From positions 1 through 64,000 of the forward strand of contig JALSPK010000174.1 in assembly GCA_026986005.1 (NCBI GenBank): a stretch of DNA of 64,000 nucleotides, read 5' to 3'. A program made the position numbers and the translations under genes. Numbering within the stretch: the first letter of the stretch is position 1; every line of letters begins with the position of its first letter. The notes under the pieces are model-generated. The model saw only the letters and a list, made by a program, of their open reading frames with translations, was not told where the DNA came from and did no database searches. Below, piece after piece: positions 17,357-26,343 of the stretch. Source of the DNA: Saprospiraceae bacterium (GTDB lineage: Bacteria > Bacteroidota > Bacteroidia > Chitinophagales > Saprospiraceae).

Positions 17357-20300
17357 ATGTTTAATAAAGTAAAACCTTTCCTCAGTTTGTTTTTCCCTTA
17401 TTTATTCTTTGCATTTGTATCAATTTTAATGTTGGTTTTTGCTAAATTGTTTAGTCAAGAAACATTGATTGGACACCCACAATTTGGTTTGGATCCAAAG
17501 TACTTTGATGATTTGTACTCAATTGCTCAAAGTTCTCCAAGTTATAAGTATTTTTTTGTTGCCGATATGCTTTTTACAATTTCTATAGTCATAATTATTA
17601 GAGCCCTTTATAATAATACAAAAGCAAGAGAGGATATTTGGCCTAATAAAGGGTTTTTTAAAAGGACATTTGTGATTCTTGCTCTTGCAAGTGTTTTCTT
17701 TGATTTTTGGGAAAATTACATCTATCTTTGGGGGTGTAAAGGAAATTTTCATTCTGTTGAAATAGGGAAGTCAATTGCTATTGCAGCTATGATAGGAATG
17801 TTTGTTTATTATTTTACTGTTGCTAAGATTCTTCCAAATTGGAAAAAAATTAGTGATGTTTTGAGTTCTTCACTTTTGAGTATTCTTATTCTTGTTATTA
17901 TTGGTTTTGGTTTGACATTTATGCCGCAGGGAGCTTCGCTGATTGTCCATTTGCTAGACGAAACGGATTCTTTTTTGATACTAAACTTAATAATTTCTTT
18001 TGTTTTAGTCAATATATTAGTATTGTTTATCTCACACTTTCCGATTTATATCAATTTTGCAATTAATAAAACAGAAAAAAGAGATGATAACGGGAAAGTG
18101 GATTCTCGTGTAAAATGGTATCTTGATAATACGATTGGAGGTCTAGGCGTCATTACTTATCATTACGAGGGAGAAACAAGTACATGGAAAAAATACATGA
18201 GACACTCTTTGGGCGTTTTGACATATGCTGTGTGGTTTTATGTCATAGTAAAAGCTTTTGATTTATATCATTTGACTCATGTTGATGCTTTTTCTGCAAC
18301 ATTGATTGTCACTGTAGGTATTTTAGCTATTTATGCCTTCTTGTTTCATAAATCTAATGATACATATCTTTTATTTATGGATTCATTTTACAATAAAAGA
18401 GAAAATGTTGGCAAATATTTTACTAGCATAACCAGATGGAGTAATACATACCTTTTTAGTTTGATATCAACAATTGTATATGCATTTGCCTATTTTATTA
18501 TCATATATACTTATCATATTGGATGGTCATATCAAGGGCTGATATTGATACTTATTTTAATGTTGATGAATACTTGGACATATATATTATTCAGGTTAAC
18601 AAAAGGAATGTGGAAATACGTGTGGGGCGATGATACTTTACTAAATAAATTGAAAACGAGCGATCATCAAAATGACAAAATTTATGGTGTAAACGATTTG
18701 TCAAATATGCCCTCTATTAATCAAGGGACGAATTGGCTGGATTGGTTGAAAAAAATGCTGGTAAAAATCAACAGTAGTGTTTTTTATGTTAAATCCTTAA
18801 GAGGATTAGGAATATTTGCTTTGTCCATATTATTGGTTTCTTTCATTCTCATGGGCATTGGTAAGGTGACGATGATGAGCGCTGTGATTATACTTTTGGC
18901 TTTTATTATAAATGTTTATGCTTTGATTACTGTTTCCTTAAAACACATCCTTTTTTATAAAAATTTTAGACCGGATACGCATTTTGTGTTTAAAAATAGC
19001 CTTGTTCTTTCTCTTGAAAAAGCGGAAAATTTTAGCAAAGTGTTTTTACCGGTATCGTTTGCTATTGTGTTATTGCTAGCCATTGGCTCACAAGTATTAA
19101 GGAGTAAAGATAATATCTATAGACTTGATTTTGTAAAAAAAGGAAATGTAATTACCCTTAAAGATTATGAGAAAAATTTGAAAGAGCATATTGACTCTAT
19201 GAAAGCAAAAAAAATGATTAAAATCGCCTCCTTTGGTGGTGGACTAAAATCAAACCTATGGAATCTGTTAATACTGAATGAAATCAAAAAGAAATCTAAA
19301 AACAATTCGGCTGTATTGGACAAATGCATTAGCCTTTCGGGTGTGTCGGGTGGTGCTGTCGGGTTAAGTAATTTTCTTGCTTTGGACTATTTTTATAGGG
19401 AAGACACTAGCAAACTTGATAGTATAATTCAAGATATCGGTGAGCTAAATATTTTGGCAATTGATATGAGTGGAATATTGATTAATGATTTTGTGAGAAA
19501 CCATTTTTCTCAATTTACTAAAAAGGGTGAAAATAGGAAAGATAGAGCATATTTTGCAATGAGAGAATATATCGGTTTGGTATCGGAAATAAAAACTAAT
19601 AGGTTGGTCTTGGAGCAGTCACAACAGACACTATGGAGAGATATGTATGAAAAGCACGGCTATTTGCCGGCGCTAATAATCAATACGGCATCTACCGGAT
19701 TAAAACCGGGTGTTGCATTCTCATTGGATATGGGGGATAAGATTATTTTTCCCGGTTATATGGTTTTGAGTGATGACAAAATGGATTTAAGATATTACGA
19801 TGCTGTCAGTACTTCAAACAGATTCCCGGTGATGAGTCCTGCTGCTCAAGTAGAGCAAAAAGGTTTCTTTTTGGATGGAGGTTATTTTGAAAATTCCGGT
19901 TTGCTGACAACTAAGTATTTTTGCGATGTTTTGAAGAAGGACTCTGTCTTGAATGATGTCCAATTGCTAACAATAAATATACAAAATAGCAAAGGGGGTT
20001 ATATAAGAAAATTTATCGATTCATTTGATATACAAATTGATAGTATTGATTTTACAACCAATGCTAAGGCTATAATATCAGGAATTACCAATATAGATAA
20101 GTTGCCCAATGTGTTGGCAAAAGCACAAAAATGGTATGGTGACAAAGACAACCAATTTTGTTCGGTTTTTATGCCTCATTGGATAACCGTAGGTGATATT
20201 GAAAAAACAATAGGGGGAAGAATTAAACTGACAAAATATATCCATAAGCAGATTGTACTCAATAATCAAAAAATTACCGATGCTCTTAGAGAAAGTAAAA

Positions 20301-20446
20301 TCGACTATGAAAGAACCGGTATCGTTGAACCACCATTGGCAAGAACATTATCTAGCCCAGCTGTGAAATACGAACAAGCTATGATAAAATATCATATAGA
20401 TTGTAGAAAAGAAATTGAAAGAATAGTCGATTTTATTGATGAGTAA
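17357..20446 (+). CDS. patatin-like phospholipase with large N-terminal membrane domain
   Basis: The 1,029-residue protein has roughly a dozen hydrophobic segments in its first 600 residues and a patatin domain from about 615. The patatin hallmarks are complete: oxyanion Gly627-Gly-Gly629, nucleophile Ser664 in Gly-Val-Ser-Gly-Gly, and Asp840-Gly-Gly. Patatins are Ser-Asp dyad acyl hydrolases of membrane lipids. The membrane part would place the lipase at the inner membrane. I do not recognise the membrane domain. The gene is monocistronic; a weak stem at 20523-20569 separates it from the convergent cca gene. Confidence 0.85.
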   Translation: MFNKVKPFLSLFFPYLFFAFVSILMLVFAKLFSQETLIGHPQFGLDPKYFDDLYSIAQSSPSYKYFFVADMLFTISIVIIIRALYNNTKAREDIWPNKGFFKRTFVILALASVFFDFWENYIYLWGCKGNFHSVEIGKSIAIAAMIGMFVYYFTVAKILPNWKKISDVLSSSLLSILILVIIGFGLTFMPQGASLIVHLLDETDSFLILNLIISFVLVNILVLFISHFPIYINFAINKTEKRDDNGKVDSRVKWYLDNTIGGLGVITYHYEGETSTWKKYMRHSLGVLTYAVWFYVIVKAFDLYHLTHVDAFSATLIVTVGILAIYAFLFHKSNDTYLLFMDSFYNKRENVGKYFTSITRWSNTYLFSLISTIVYAFAYFIIIYTYHIGWSYQGLILILILMLMNTWTYILFRLTKGMWKYVWGDDTLLNKLKTSDHQNDKIYGVNDLSNMPSINQGTNWLDWLKKMLVKINSSVFYVKSLRGLGIFALSILLVSFILMGIGKVTMMSAVIILLAFIINVYALITVSLKHILFYKNFRPDTHFVFKNSLVLSLEKAENFSKVFLPVSFAIVLLLAIGSQVLRSKDNIYRLDFVKKGNVITLKDYEKNLKEHIDSMKAKKMIKIASFGGGLKSNLWNLLILNEIKKKSKNNSAVLDKCISLSGVSGGAVGLSNFLALDYFYREDTSKLDSIIQDIGELNILAIDMSGILINDFVRNHFSQFTKKGENRKDRAYFAMREYIGLVSEIKTNRLVLEQSQQTLWRDMYEKHGYLPALIINTASTGLKPGVAFSLDMGDKIIFPGYMVLSDDKMDLRYYDAVSTSNRFPVMSPAAQVEQKGFFLDGGYFENSGLLTTKYFCDVLKKDSVLNDVQLLTINIQNSKGGYIRKFIDSFDIQIDSIDFTTNAKAIISGITNIDKLPNVLAKAQKWYGDKDNQFCSVFMPHWITVGDIEKTIGGRIKLTKYIHKQIVLNNQKITDALRESKIDYERTGIVEPPLARTLSSPAVKYEQAMIKYHIDCRKEIERIVDFIDE

Positions 20447-20522
20447 AAATTATTCAAAAACGCTAATAATTTGAAACTGAATACAGGTAGTGTGTAATAA
20501 AAGTAAATATTATAAAATATCC

Positions 20523-20569
20523 ATTAAACCGTTTAGTTTTTGTGATTTCATCGTTGAAAATGGTTTAAT
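20523..20569. terminator. possible bidirectional stem-loop between convergent genes
   Basis: A 12-pair stem (20523-20534 with 20558-20569, one G-T pair) sits between the ends of the patatin-like gene and cca. It lacks a good T run on either side, so its role as a terminator is uncertain. Confidence 0.4.
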
Positions 20570-21974
20570 ATAAATTCATTTTTTCCCCGATTTCTTGCAT
20601 GTATTTATAAGCATCATCATAACTGTTTGGTATTTTACCGTCCAATATTGCTTCGCGTATTTCTGTTTTGATGATACCTACTTCCTTGGATGGTTTCAGT
20701 CCAAAAGTTTCCATTATTTCTTCACCTGAAATTGGGGGTTGCCAGTTGCGCAGTTTATCTTTCTCTTCTACTTCCTTGAGTTTTTCGATTACAACTTCAT
20801 AATTCTTTAAAAAAGTCTTAATCTTTTTCTCATTTTTTGAAGTGATATCAGCTTTAGCCAAGAGCATTAAATCGTCAATGTGATCTCCTGATTCAAACAA
20901 TAAGCGTCTTATTGCACTATCCGTTACTTCTTCTTTTACTAGAGCCATAGGGCGAAGATGTAGCCTTATAAGCTTTTGAATGTACTTCATTTTTTGATCT
21001 AAAGGGAGTCTCATTCGTTTGAATATATGATGCACCATATTTGCGCCAACGACTTCATGTCCATGAAAAGTCCATCCCTCTTTATTGTTGAATCGCTTAG
21101 TTTTTGCTTTGCCTATATCATGGAGTATTGCAGCCCACCTCAACCAAATATCTTCAGACTTCAATGCAAGATTGTCCAATACTTGAATTGTATGATAAAA
21201 ATTGTCTTTATGGGACATGCCGTTTTTTGTCTCTACTCCTGCTAATTGGACTAATTCAGGAAAGATGATATGTAGTAGTCCGGAATCAAAAAGCAGCTTG
21301 AATCCTTTTGAAGGAATTTTGGAGGCGATTATTTTTTGTAATTCGTCACTGATTCTTTCAGGTGAAACGATTTTAATCCTTTCTTTATTTTTATTAATTG
21401 CATTGAACGTTGATTCTTCTATTTCAAAATCTAATTGTGTAGCAAATCGAATCGCTCGCATCATTCTCAGGGGGTCATCGGAGAAAGTGGTATCCGGATC
21501 AAGTGGAGTTTTTATTATTTTTTTACTAATATGCTCAAGTCCATCGAAAGTATCAATTATATTATAAGTATCTGATCGTTTTAATTCAATGGCAAGGGTG
21601 TTAATCGTAAAATCCCTTCTGTTTAGATCATCCTTAAAACTACCGGGTTTCACTTGTGGTTTTCTGCTGTCACGAGTATAAGATTCTTTTCTAGCTCCGA
21701 CAAACTCTACCTCAAGTTTATTGTATTTGATCATAGCAGTACCAAATCGTTTGAATATAGCGATTTCTCTTTTTATTCCCAAAAGTTTTGAAACCTCTTT
21801 TGCCAATGCAATACCATCACCAATACAGACAATATCAATGTCTTTGGATGGTCGATCCAGTACTTTGTCTCGTACATATCCACCTATTATATACGCATCA
21901 AGCTTTAGGTTTCTTGCAGCTTGAGCAATTTTTTTAACAATCTGTTTTTCACTATCACTAATCAATAATTCCAT
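20565..21974 (-). CDS. cca: CCA tRNA nucleotidyltransferase with HD domain
   Basis: The enzyme adds or repairs the 3' CCA end of tRNAs, which the organism needs because the tRNA-Ser in this window has no encoded CCA. The 469-residue protein has the class II motif Gly-Gly-Tyr-Val-Arg-Asp (31-36) and the catalytic Asp45-Ile-Asp47, the Arg-Arg-Asp-Phe-Thr-Ile-Asn motif, and a C-terminal HD domain (Leu-His-Asp-Ile-Gly-Lys). The HD part may give phosphohydrolase activity as in some relatives. It lies 30 bp downstream of dusB in the same direction, so both tRNA genes may share a transcript. Confidence 0.92.
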   Translation of the reverse strand: MELLISDSEKQIVKKIAQAARNLKLDAYIIGGYVRDKVLDRPSKDIDIVCIGDGIALAKEVSKLLGIKREIAIFKRFGTAMIKYNKLEVEFVGARKESYTRDSRKPQVKPGSFKDDLNRRDFTINTLAIELKRSDTYNIIDTFDGLEHISKKIIKTPLDPDTTFSDDPLRMMRAIRFATQLDFEIEESTFNAINKNKERIKIVSPERISDELQKIIASKIPSKGFKLLFDSGLLHIIFPELVQLAGVETKNGMSHKDNFYHTIQVLDNLALKSEDIWLRWAAILHDIGKAKTKRFNNKEGWTFHGHEVVGANMVHHIFKRMRLPLDQKMKYIQKLIRLHLRPMALVKEEVTDSAIRRLLFESGDHIDDLMLLAKADITSKNEKKIKTFLKNYEVVIEKLKEVEEKDKLRNWQPPISGEEIMETFGLKPSKEVGIIKTEIREAILDGKIPNSYDDAYKYMQEIGEKMNLY

Positions 21975-22004
21975 TAAATTTCACTTTAGTTTCACTTGTT
22001 ATAC

Positions 22005-22982
22005 TTAAGAATATCGCTCTGCGATTTCATCCATTATACTAAACAACAATTCCGGTTCATAAGTTGTGACAAGAGCCATCCTATATTGTTTTATATCCTT
22101 TAATCCTTTAAAATAATTGGAATAGTGTTTGCGCATTTCGAGTACAGCAAGTCTTTCTCCTTTCCACTCTATACTGTATTTCAGATGGGCTTTGACTGCA
22201 TCTACTTTCTCTTTTATAGTAGGAGGTTCTAGCAATTCTCCGGTTTTGAAAAAATGCTTTACTTCTCTGAATATCCATGGGTTTCCAATGCTTGCCCTGC
22301 CTATCATTATACCATCTACATTGTATTTGGTTTTGTATTCCATTGCTTTTTGTGGCGAATCAATATCACCGTTCCCAAATATGGGTATGATTATCCTCTT
22401 GTTATCTTTTACTTCTCTTATATACTCCCAGTCAGCATCTCCTTTATACATTTGAGCTCTTGTCCTTGCATGGATAGATATTGCTTTTATGCCGACATCC
22501 TGCAACCTTTCTACCACTTCAGATATTTTTATGGATTGATGATCCCAGCCTAGCCTCGTTTTTACAGTTACAGGTAGCTTTGTTGCCCTTACTATTGCCG
22601 AAGCCATGCTGACCATCTTATCAATGTCCTTGAGTAGGGCAGCTCCGGAACCTTTATTTACGACTTTTTTTACAGGACAACCAAAATTGATGTCAATTAC
22701 ATCCGGGTTGTAAGGTGAAATAGCCTTTGTAGCTTTTATCATAGATTCTATCTCTGCACCGAATATTTGCACCCCTATTGGTCTTTCTTCAGGTAGAAAT
22801 TCTAATTTTTTGAGACTTTTATCTGCATTTCTGATCAACCCTTCTACCGATATGAATTCTGTGTACATCATATCACATCCATTTTGCTTGCAGAGAAGTC
22901 TGAAAGGGGGATCGCTCACATCCTCCATTGGTGCAAGTAAAAGTGGTTTTTCTCCTATTTCAATATCTCCGATTTTCACCAT
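22005..22982 (-). CDS. dusB: tRNA dihydrouridine synthase DusB
   Basis: This flavoenzyme reduces uridine in the tRNA D loop. The 325-residue protein has the Dus barrel start (Leu-Ala-Pro-Met-Glu-Asp-Val), the catalytic Cys102 in Asn-Phe-Gly-Cys-Pro, the Lys-Thr-Arg-Leu-Gly-Trp motif, His-Ala-Arg-Thr-Arg and Gly-Asn-Gly-Asp-Ile for FMN binding. Length is normal. Its promoter is probably the TTTG/TATTTTTG pair at 23000-23033, and cca follows 30 bp downstream. Confidence 0.92.
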   Translation of the reverse strand: MVKIGDIEIGEKPLLLAPMEDVSDPPFRLLCKQNGCDMMYTEFISVEGLIRNADKSLKKLEFLPEERPIGVQIFGAEIESMIKATKAISPYNPDVIDINFGCPVKKVVNKGSGAALLKDIDKMVSMASAIVRATKLPVTVKTRLGWDHQSIKISEVVERLQDVGIKAISIHARTRAQMYKGDADWEYIREVKDNKRIIIPIFGNGDIDSPQKAMEYKTKYNVDGIMIGRASIGNPWIFREVKHFFKTGELLEPPTIKEKVDAVKAHLKYSIEWKGERLAVLEMRKHYSNYFKGLKDIKQYRMALVTTYEPELLFSIMDEIAERYS

Positions 22983-22999
22983 TTTTTACAATTTGGCAG

Positions 23000-23033
23000 C
23001 AAAAATAGTTATATTCTTTAAAGCTATGGCAAA
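23000..23033 (-). promoter_or_regulatory. Bacteroidota-type promoter for dusB-cca
   Basis: On the minus strand, TTTG (23033-23030) is followed after 22 bases by an exact TAnnTTTG box, TATTTTTG (23007-23000). The start codon of dusB is 18 bases further. Confidence 0.45.
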
Positions 23034-23089
23034 TTTGTTTTGTTTTTGATTAATTCTTTGTACCTTGCCTCAGGTTTTTAAATACAATA

Positions 23090-24160
23090 ATGAAACAAAA
23101 GACAGGATATCTATTAAAAAACATTTGGAAATTCACCTCTTCAGAAGGTTATAGTCATTTGCCCGATAATAATATTAGTAAAAAAATATTTTTTATGACA
23201 TTTAAATATTTTTTATCACTATTGTACGTGTATAGTATGCTGAGTGCCGTTTCTCTAAATGCACAGAATATTGTCCCAAATTCATTGTATGCTTTTGATA
23301 AATATATGACAAATAGTGGATATGCCGGATTGAATCGAGGGAAAGTTTTAGTATTTGACATCAGAGAACAATGGCTTGGACTCGAAGCATCTCCAAAAAG
23401 TTATTCGTTGTCTTTTACAAGTCCAATTTATGAACTTCATGGATCTTATGGTGTGAAAGTCGCTTCAATAAGCTCCGGTATCAGTAAAAAGACCGGCTTT
23501 GATTTGTCATACAATTACGTTTTCCAATCAGTTTCCGGTCTTTTTTCATTTGGAATGGGAGCTGGAATGTATAGCATGAAATTAAAAAATGACGGTATTA
23601 TTACTCCCGGAGGATTTTATTCAAAAGGAGAGGTTGATCACAATGACCCTTTCCTATCTTCATTATTGGCATCAAATATTTATTTAAGCAAAATTAGTCT
23701 TTTTGGCGTGTATTATTACAATGATGTTGAATTTGGAATAATATTTGATAAGGAAATAAATGTATCTGATAAGTCAGTATATGAAGTGAGAGATATTCTT
23801 AGATTAAATTGGCAGTATTTATATAGATTTAATCAAAATATTTCGGTTAAAGCATTTGGGTTGATATATTCGGATTTTGTCTTGTGGCAAAATGATATTG
23901 GTGTCGCAGGCCTGTATAAAAATAATTATTTGACCGGTTTCAATCTCAGAGGGTATTCAAATAAAACAATTGACTCCATGTCTTTTTTGATCGGTGGAAA
24001 TGTCAATTACAAATTAAGATTGATTTATTCTTACGATTTCACTATATCCGGTCTTCGAAAAGTTGAAGACGGAACACATGAAATAAAAATAATATACAAT
24101 TTTGGAAAAAAAAATATAAAAAGAAGTTTGCCGCCTCTGATAAATAATCCTAGATTGTAA
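23090..24160 (+). CDS. porP: PorP/SprF family T9SS membrane protein
   Basis: PorP/SprF proteins are outer-membrane beta barrels that act with the T9SS. The protein has the family start after the signal peptide (Ala-Gln-Asn-Ile-Val-Pro, then a Tyr-Met-x-Asn-x-Gly-Tyr-Ala-Gly region) and ends in barrel strands. An ATG at 23195 fits better than the first one at 23090, because it puts a normal signal peptide (ending Leu-Asn-Ala-Gln) at the N-terminus and gives 321 residues. Its place before gldK gives the order P-K-L-M-N known from the Porphyromonas por operon. Confidence 0.85.
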   Translation: MKQKTGYLLKNIWKFTSSEGYSHLPDNNISKKIFFMTFKYFLSLLYVYSMLSAVSLNAQNIVPNSLYAFDKYMTNSGYAGLNRGKVLVFDIREQWLGLEASPKSYSLSFTSPIYELHGSYGVKVASISSGISKKTGFDLSYNYVFQSVSGLFSFGMGAGMYSMKLKNDGIITPGGFYSKGEVDHNDPFLSSLLASNIYLSKISLFGVYYYNDVEFGIIFDKEINVSDKSVYEVRDILRLNWQYLYRFNQNISVKAFGLIYSDFVLWQNDIGVAGLYKNNYLTGFNLRGYSNKTIDSMSFLIGGNVNYKLRLIYSYDFTISGLRKVEDGTHEIKIIYNFGKKNIKRSLPPLINNPRL

Positions 24161-24334
24161 AAGTATTTTAGTGTTTTTTTTTTGAGATTATTTCTATTAA
24201 TATTATTAAATACAATAGAATAATGTATCAGTATTTTTTTAATATGTTAAATTTTAAAAAGATATAAAATAAAAATCAAAAAAAACTGTTAAGATATTGG
24301 CAATGATTTTTTAATAATATTTTGCGTAAATTTT

Positions 24335-24364
24335 TTTGTTAGTAAAAAAAACGATTTATCTTTA
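24335..24364 (+). promoter_or_regulatory. probable promoter of gldKLMN
   Basis: TTTG at 24335-24338 and TATCTTTA at 24357-24364 are 18 bases apart and resemble the Bacteroidota TTTG/TAnnTTTG promoter with one mismatch. gldK starts 43 bases downstream. The rest of the 247-bp gap is AT-rich with no gene. Confidence 0.45.
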
Positions 24365-24407
24365 CGCTCGTTTTAAAAATTTTTGAGTTAAACTTATTGA
24401 ATTAACT

Positions 24408-25637
24408 ATGAAAAAGACAGTAATTTCTTTATTGGGGGTAACTATGTTTATCCTTCTCTTAGCATCTTGTGGTAAGAGAGAAACAGGACAACTTACCGGA
24501 GTTCAAGACAGACCTGCGTGGAGAGGTATTAATCCTTATGGAATGGTGTATATACCATCCGGCTTCATGCATATCGGTCAGGATGATAACGATATGTTTC
24601 ATCAGTACATCAAGAGAGCAAAATCAGTTTCAATTCAAGGATTCTTTATGGATGATACCGAAATCACTAACAATGAGTATCGCCAATTTGTAAATCATGT
24701 CAGAGATTCAATTGCACATGTGATAATGGGAGATGTTGACGAGAATGATAAAGTAGACTGGGAAGTAGAATTGGATTGGGAGCCGGAAGGAGGATTGGAT
24801 GAGATGTTCTATGAAGGCGATATGATGATCAATGGTAAAAGAGAACTTAATACCAGCAATCTTATCTACAAATATCAATGGATTGATTGGCAAAGAGCAG
24901 CCAATTCAAGAGATGTCGTACGTTCATCACTAATCCACAAGGAAGAAGTCCCCGTTTATCCAGACACACTTGTTTGGATTAGAGACTTTGGTTATTCATA
25001 CAATGAGCCTTTTACAAGAAATTATTATTGGCATCCGGCTTATGATGATTATCCTGTAGTGGGCGTAAATTGGAAAATGGCAAATGCTTTCAATTTTTGG
25101 AGAACACAGTTCTGGAATAGTTTTGACGGTAATACTGTCAATACAGAAGAATTTAGACTTCCTATAGAAGCAGAATGGGAATGGGCAGCACGTGCTGGTC
25201 ATGAGAGAGGTGCTTATCCTTGGGGGTCATATTATGTGAGAAATGCAAAAGGATGTCCATTGGCAAACTTTAAGCCCGGTAGAGGTAACTACGGCGAAGA
25301 TGGAGGTATGATTACGGTTAAAGCCGATGCTTATTTTCCAAATGAATACGGTTTGTACAATATGGCAGGTAATGTTTCCGAATGGACAAGTACTGCATAT
25401 TATCCTTATGGATACGAAACAGAACATGACTTGAATCCGAATATTACCTACAATGCTAGTGACGATGATGCTGATGCGCTAAAGCGTAAAGTAATCAGAG
25501 GAGGATCATGGAAAGATATTTATTATTATCTCCAGAATTCAACTAGAGATTTTGAATTTCAAGATACTACAAAATCATATATTGGATATAGATCAGTATT
25601 GACATACCTAGGTAGATCAATCAATGATTTTAATTAA
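24408..25637 (+). CDS. gldK: T9SS ring lipoprotein GldK/PorK
   Basis: GldK and GldN form the periplasmic ring of the type IX secretion system under the outer membrane. The 409-residue protein has a lipoprotein signal (Cys21) and a formylglycine-generating-enzyme-like (SUMF1) fold, with Phe-Phe-Met-Asp-Asp-Thr-Glu-Ile-Thr-Asn, Glu-Trp-Glu-Trp-Ala-Ala-Arg and Met-Ala-Gly-Asn-Val-Ser-Glu-Trp motifs and a closing Arg-Gly-Gly-Ser-Trp. The fold is structural here, not enzymatic. It is the first gene of gldKLMN. Confidence 0.95.
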   Translation: MKKTVISLLGVTMFILLLASCGKRETGQLTGVQDRPAWRGINPYGMVYIPSGFMHIGQDDNDMFHQYIKRAKSVSIQGFFMDDTEITNNEYRQFVNHVRDSIAHVIMGDVDENDKVDWEVELDWEPEGGLDEMFYEGDMMINGKRELNTSNLIYKYQWIDWQRAANSRDVVRSSLIHKEEVPVYPDTLVWIRDFGYSYNEPFTRNYYWHPAYDDYPVVGVNWKMANAFNFWRTQFWNSFDGNTVNTEEFRLPIEAEWEWAARAGHERGAYPWGSYYVRNAKGCPLANFKPGRGNYGEDGGMITVKADAYFPNEYGLYNMAGNVSEWTSTAYYPYGYETEHDLNPNITYNASDDDADALKRKVIRGGSWKDIYYYLQNSTRDFEFQDTTKSYIGYRSVLTYLGRSINDFN

Positions 25638-25706
25638 GAATTAACTATATTTATTATTATATTTAGCAACGAAAATTTTATTTATTAATCAAAAAAAAAT
25701 TGTATT

Positions 25707-26288
25707 ATGAGTTTCTTACACGCAAAATGGTTTAAATATTTGAAAAATTTCATTATCGGTGTAGCTGCGTCGGTTGTGATGATGGGAGCACTTGGTAAAT
25801 TAACAAGTAAACCTTGGGGTAACTTAGCGATTACTTGGGGTTTGGGTACTGAGGCATTTATATTTTTATTACTAGGGGTTTTAGGACCGGAAAAAGATTA
25901 CTACTGGGAGAAATTATACCCTGGATTGGATAAGCACAACGCTAGATTACAACCCTTGGCAGGTGGTGAAGTAAGTGATGATTTCAGACCACTTAATGCA
26001 GAAGCAGTTGAAGCAAAATTGGGAGGTATGCTAGAAGAACTCCAGTCTATGTCAAAAAGTCTTGGTTCATTGAAAGCTCTCCAAGAGATTGATTTCACTG
26101 AAACAGCAGAAAATGCAAAGTCTATGCACAATTTCTATAAGAGAATCAATGAAGCTATGGCTACATTGAGTGAAACAGCGGACGATACAGTAAAATATAA
26201 AGAACATATGGCTTCACTGAACAAAAACTTGTCTCAGTTGAATGGAGTATATGGAAATGTATTATCAGCATTTCAAGTAAACAGTTAA
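25707..26288 (+). CDS. gldL: T9SS motor protein GldL
   Basis: GldL is the inner-membrane part of the proton-driven T9SS/gliding motor and binds GldM. The 193-residue protein has two membrane helices (about 15-33 and 42-60) and a cytoplasmic coiled-coil tail. Glu49 in the second helix (Gly-Thr-Glu-Ala-Phe) corresponds to the conserved acidic residue linked to proton flow in Flavobacterium. It lies 69 bp after gldK. Confidence 0.95.
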   Translation: MSFLHAKWFKYLKNFIIGVAASVVMMGALGKLTSKPWGNLAITWGLGTEAFIFLLLGVLGPEKDYYWEKLYPGLDKHNARLQPLAGGEVSDDFRPLNAEAVEAKLGGMLEELQSMSKSLGSLKALQEIDFTETAENAKSMHNFYKRINEAMATLSETADDTVKYKEHMASLNKNLSQLNGVYGNVLSAFQVNS

Positions 26289-26343
26289 TCATAATTTGGA
26301 TTAACCCTTTAAATTTTATTGTTAACAATTAAAAAAATAAATT

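Noticed and set aside
23090-23194. N-terminal 35 residues of the PorP/SprF frame as part of the protein
   Set aside because: They precede a complete signal peptide that starts at an internal ATG (23195) and would block export.
25707-26288. Glutamate inside a GldL membrane helix as an oddity
   Set aside because: Glu49 is the normal conserved motor residue of the GldL family.
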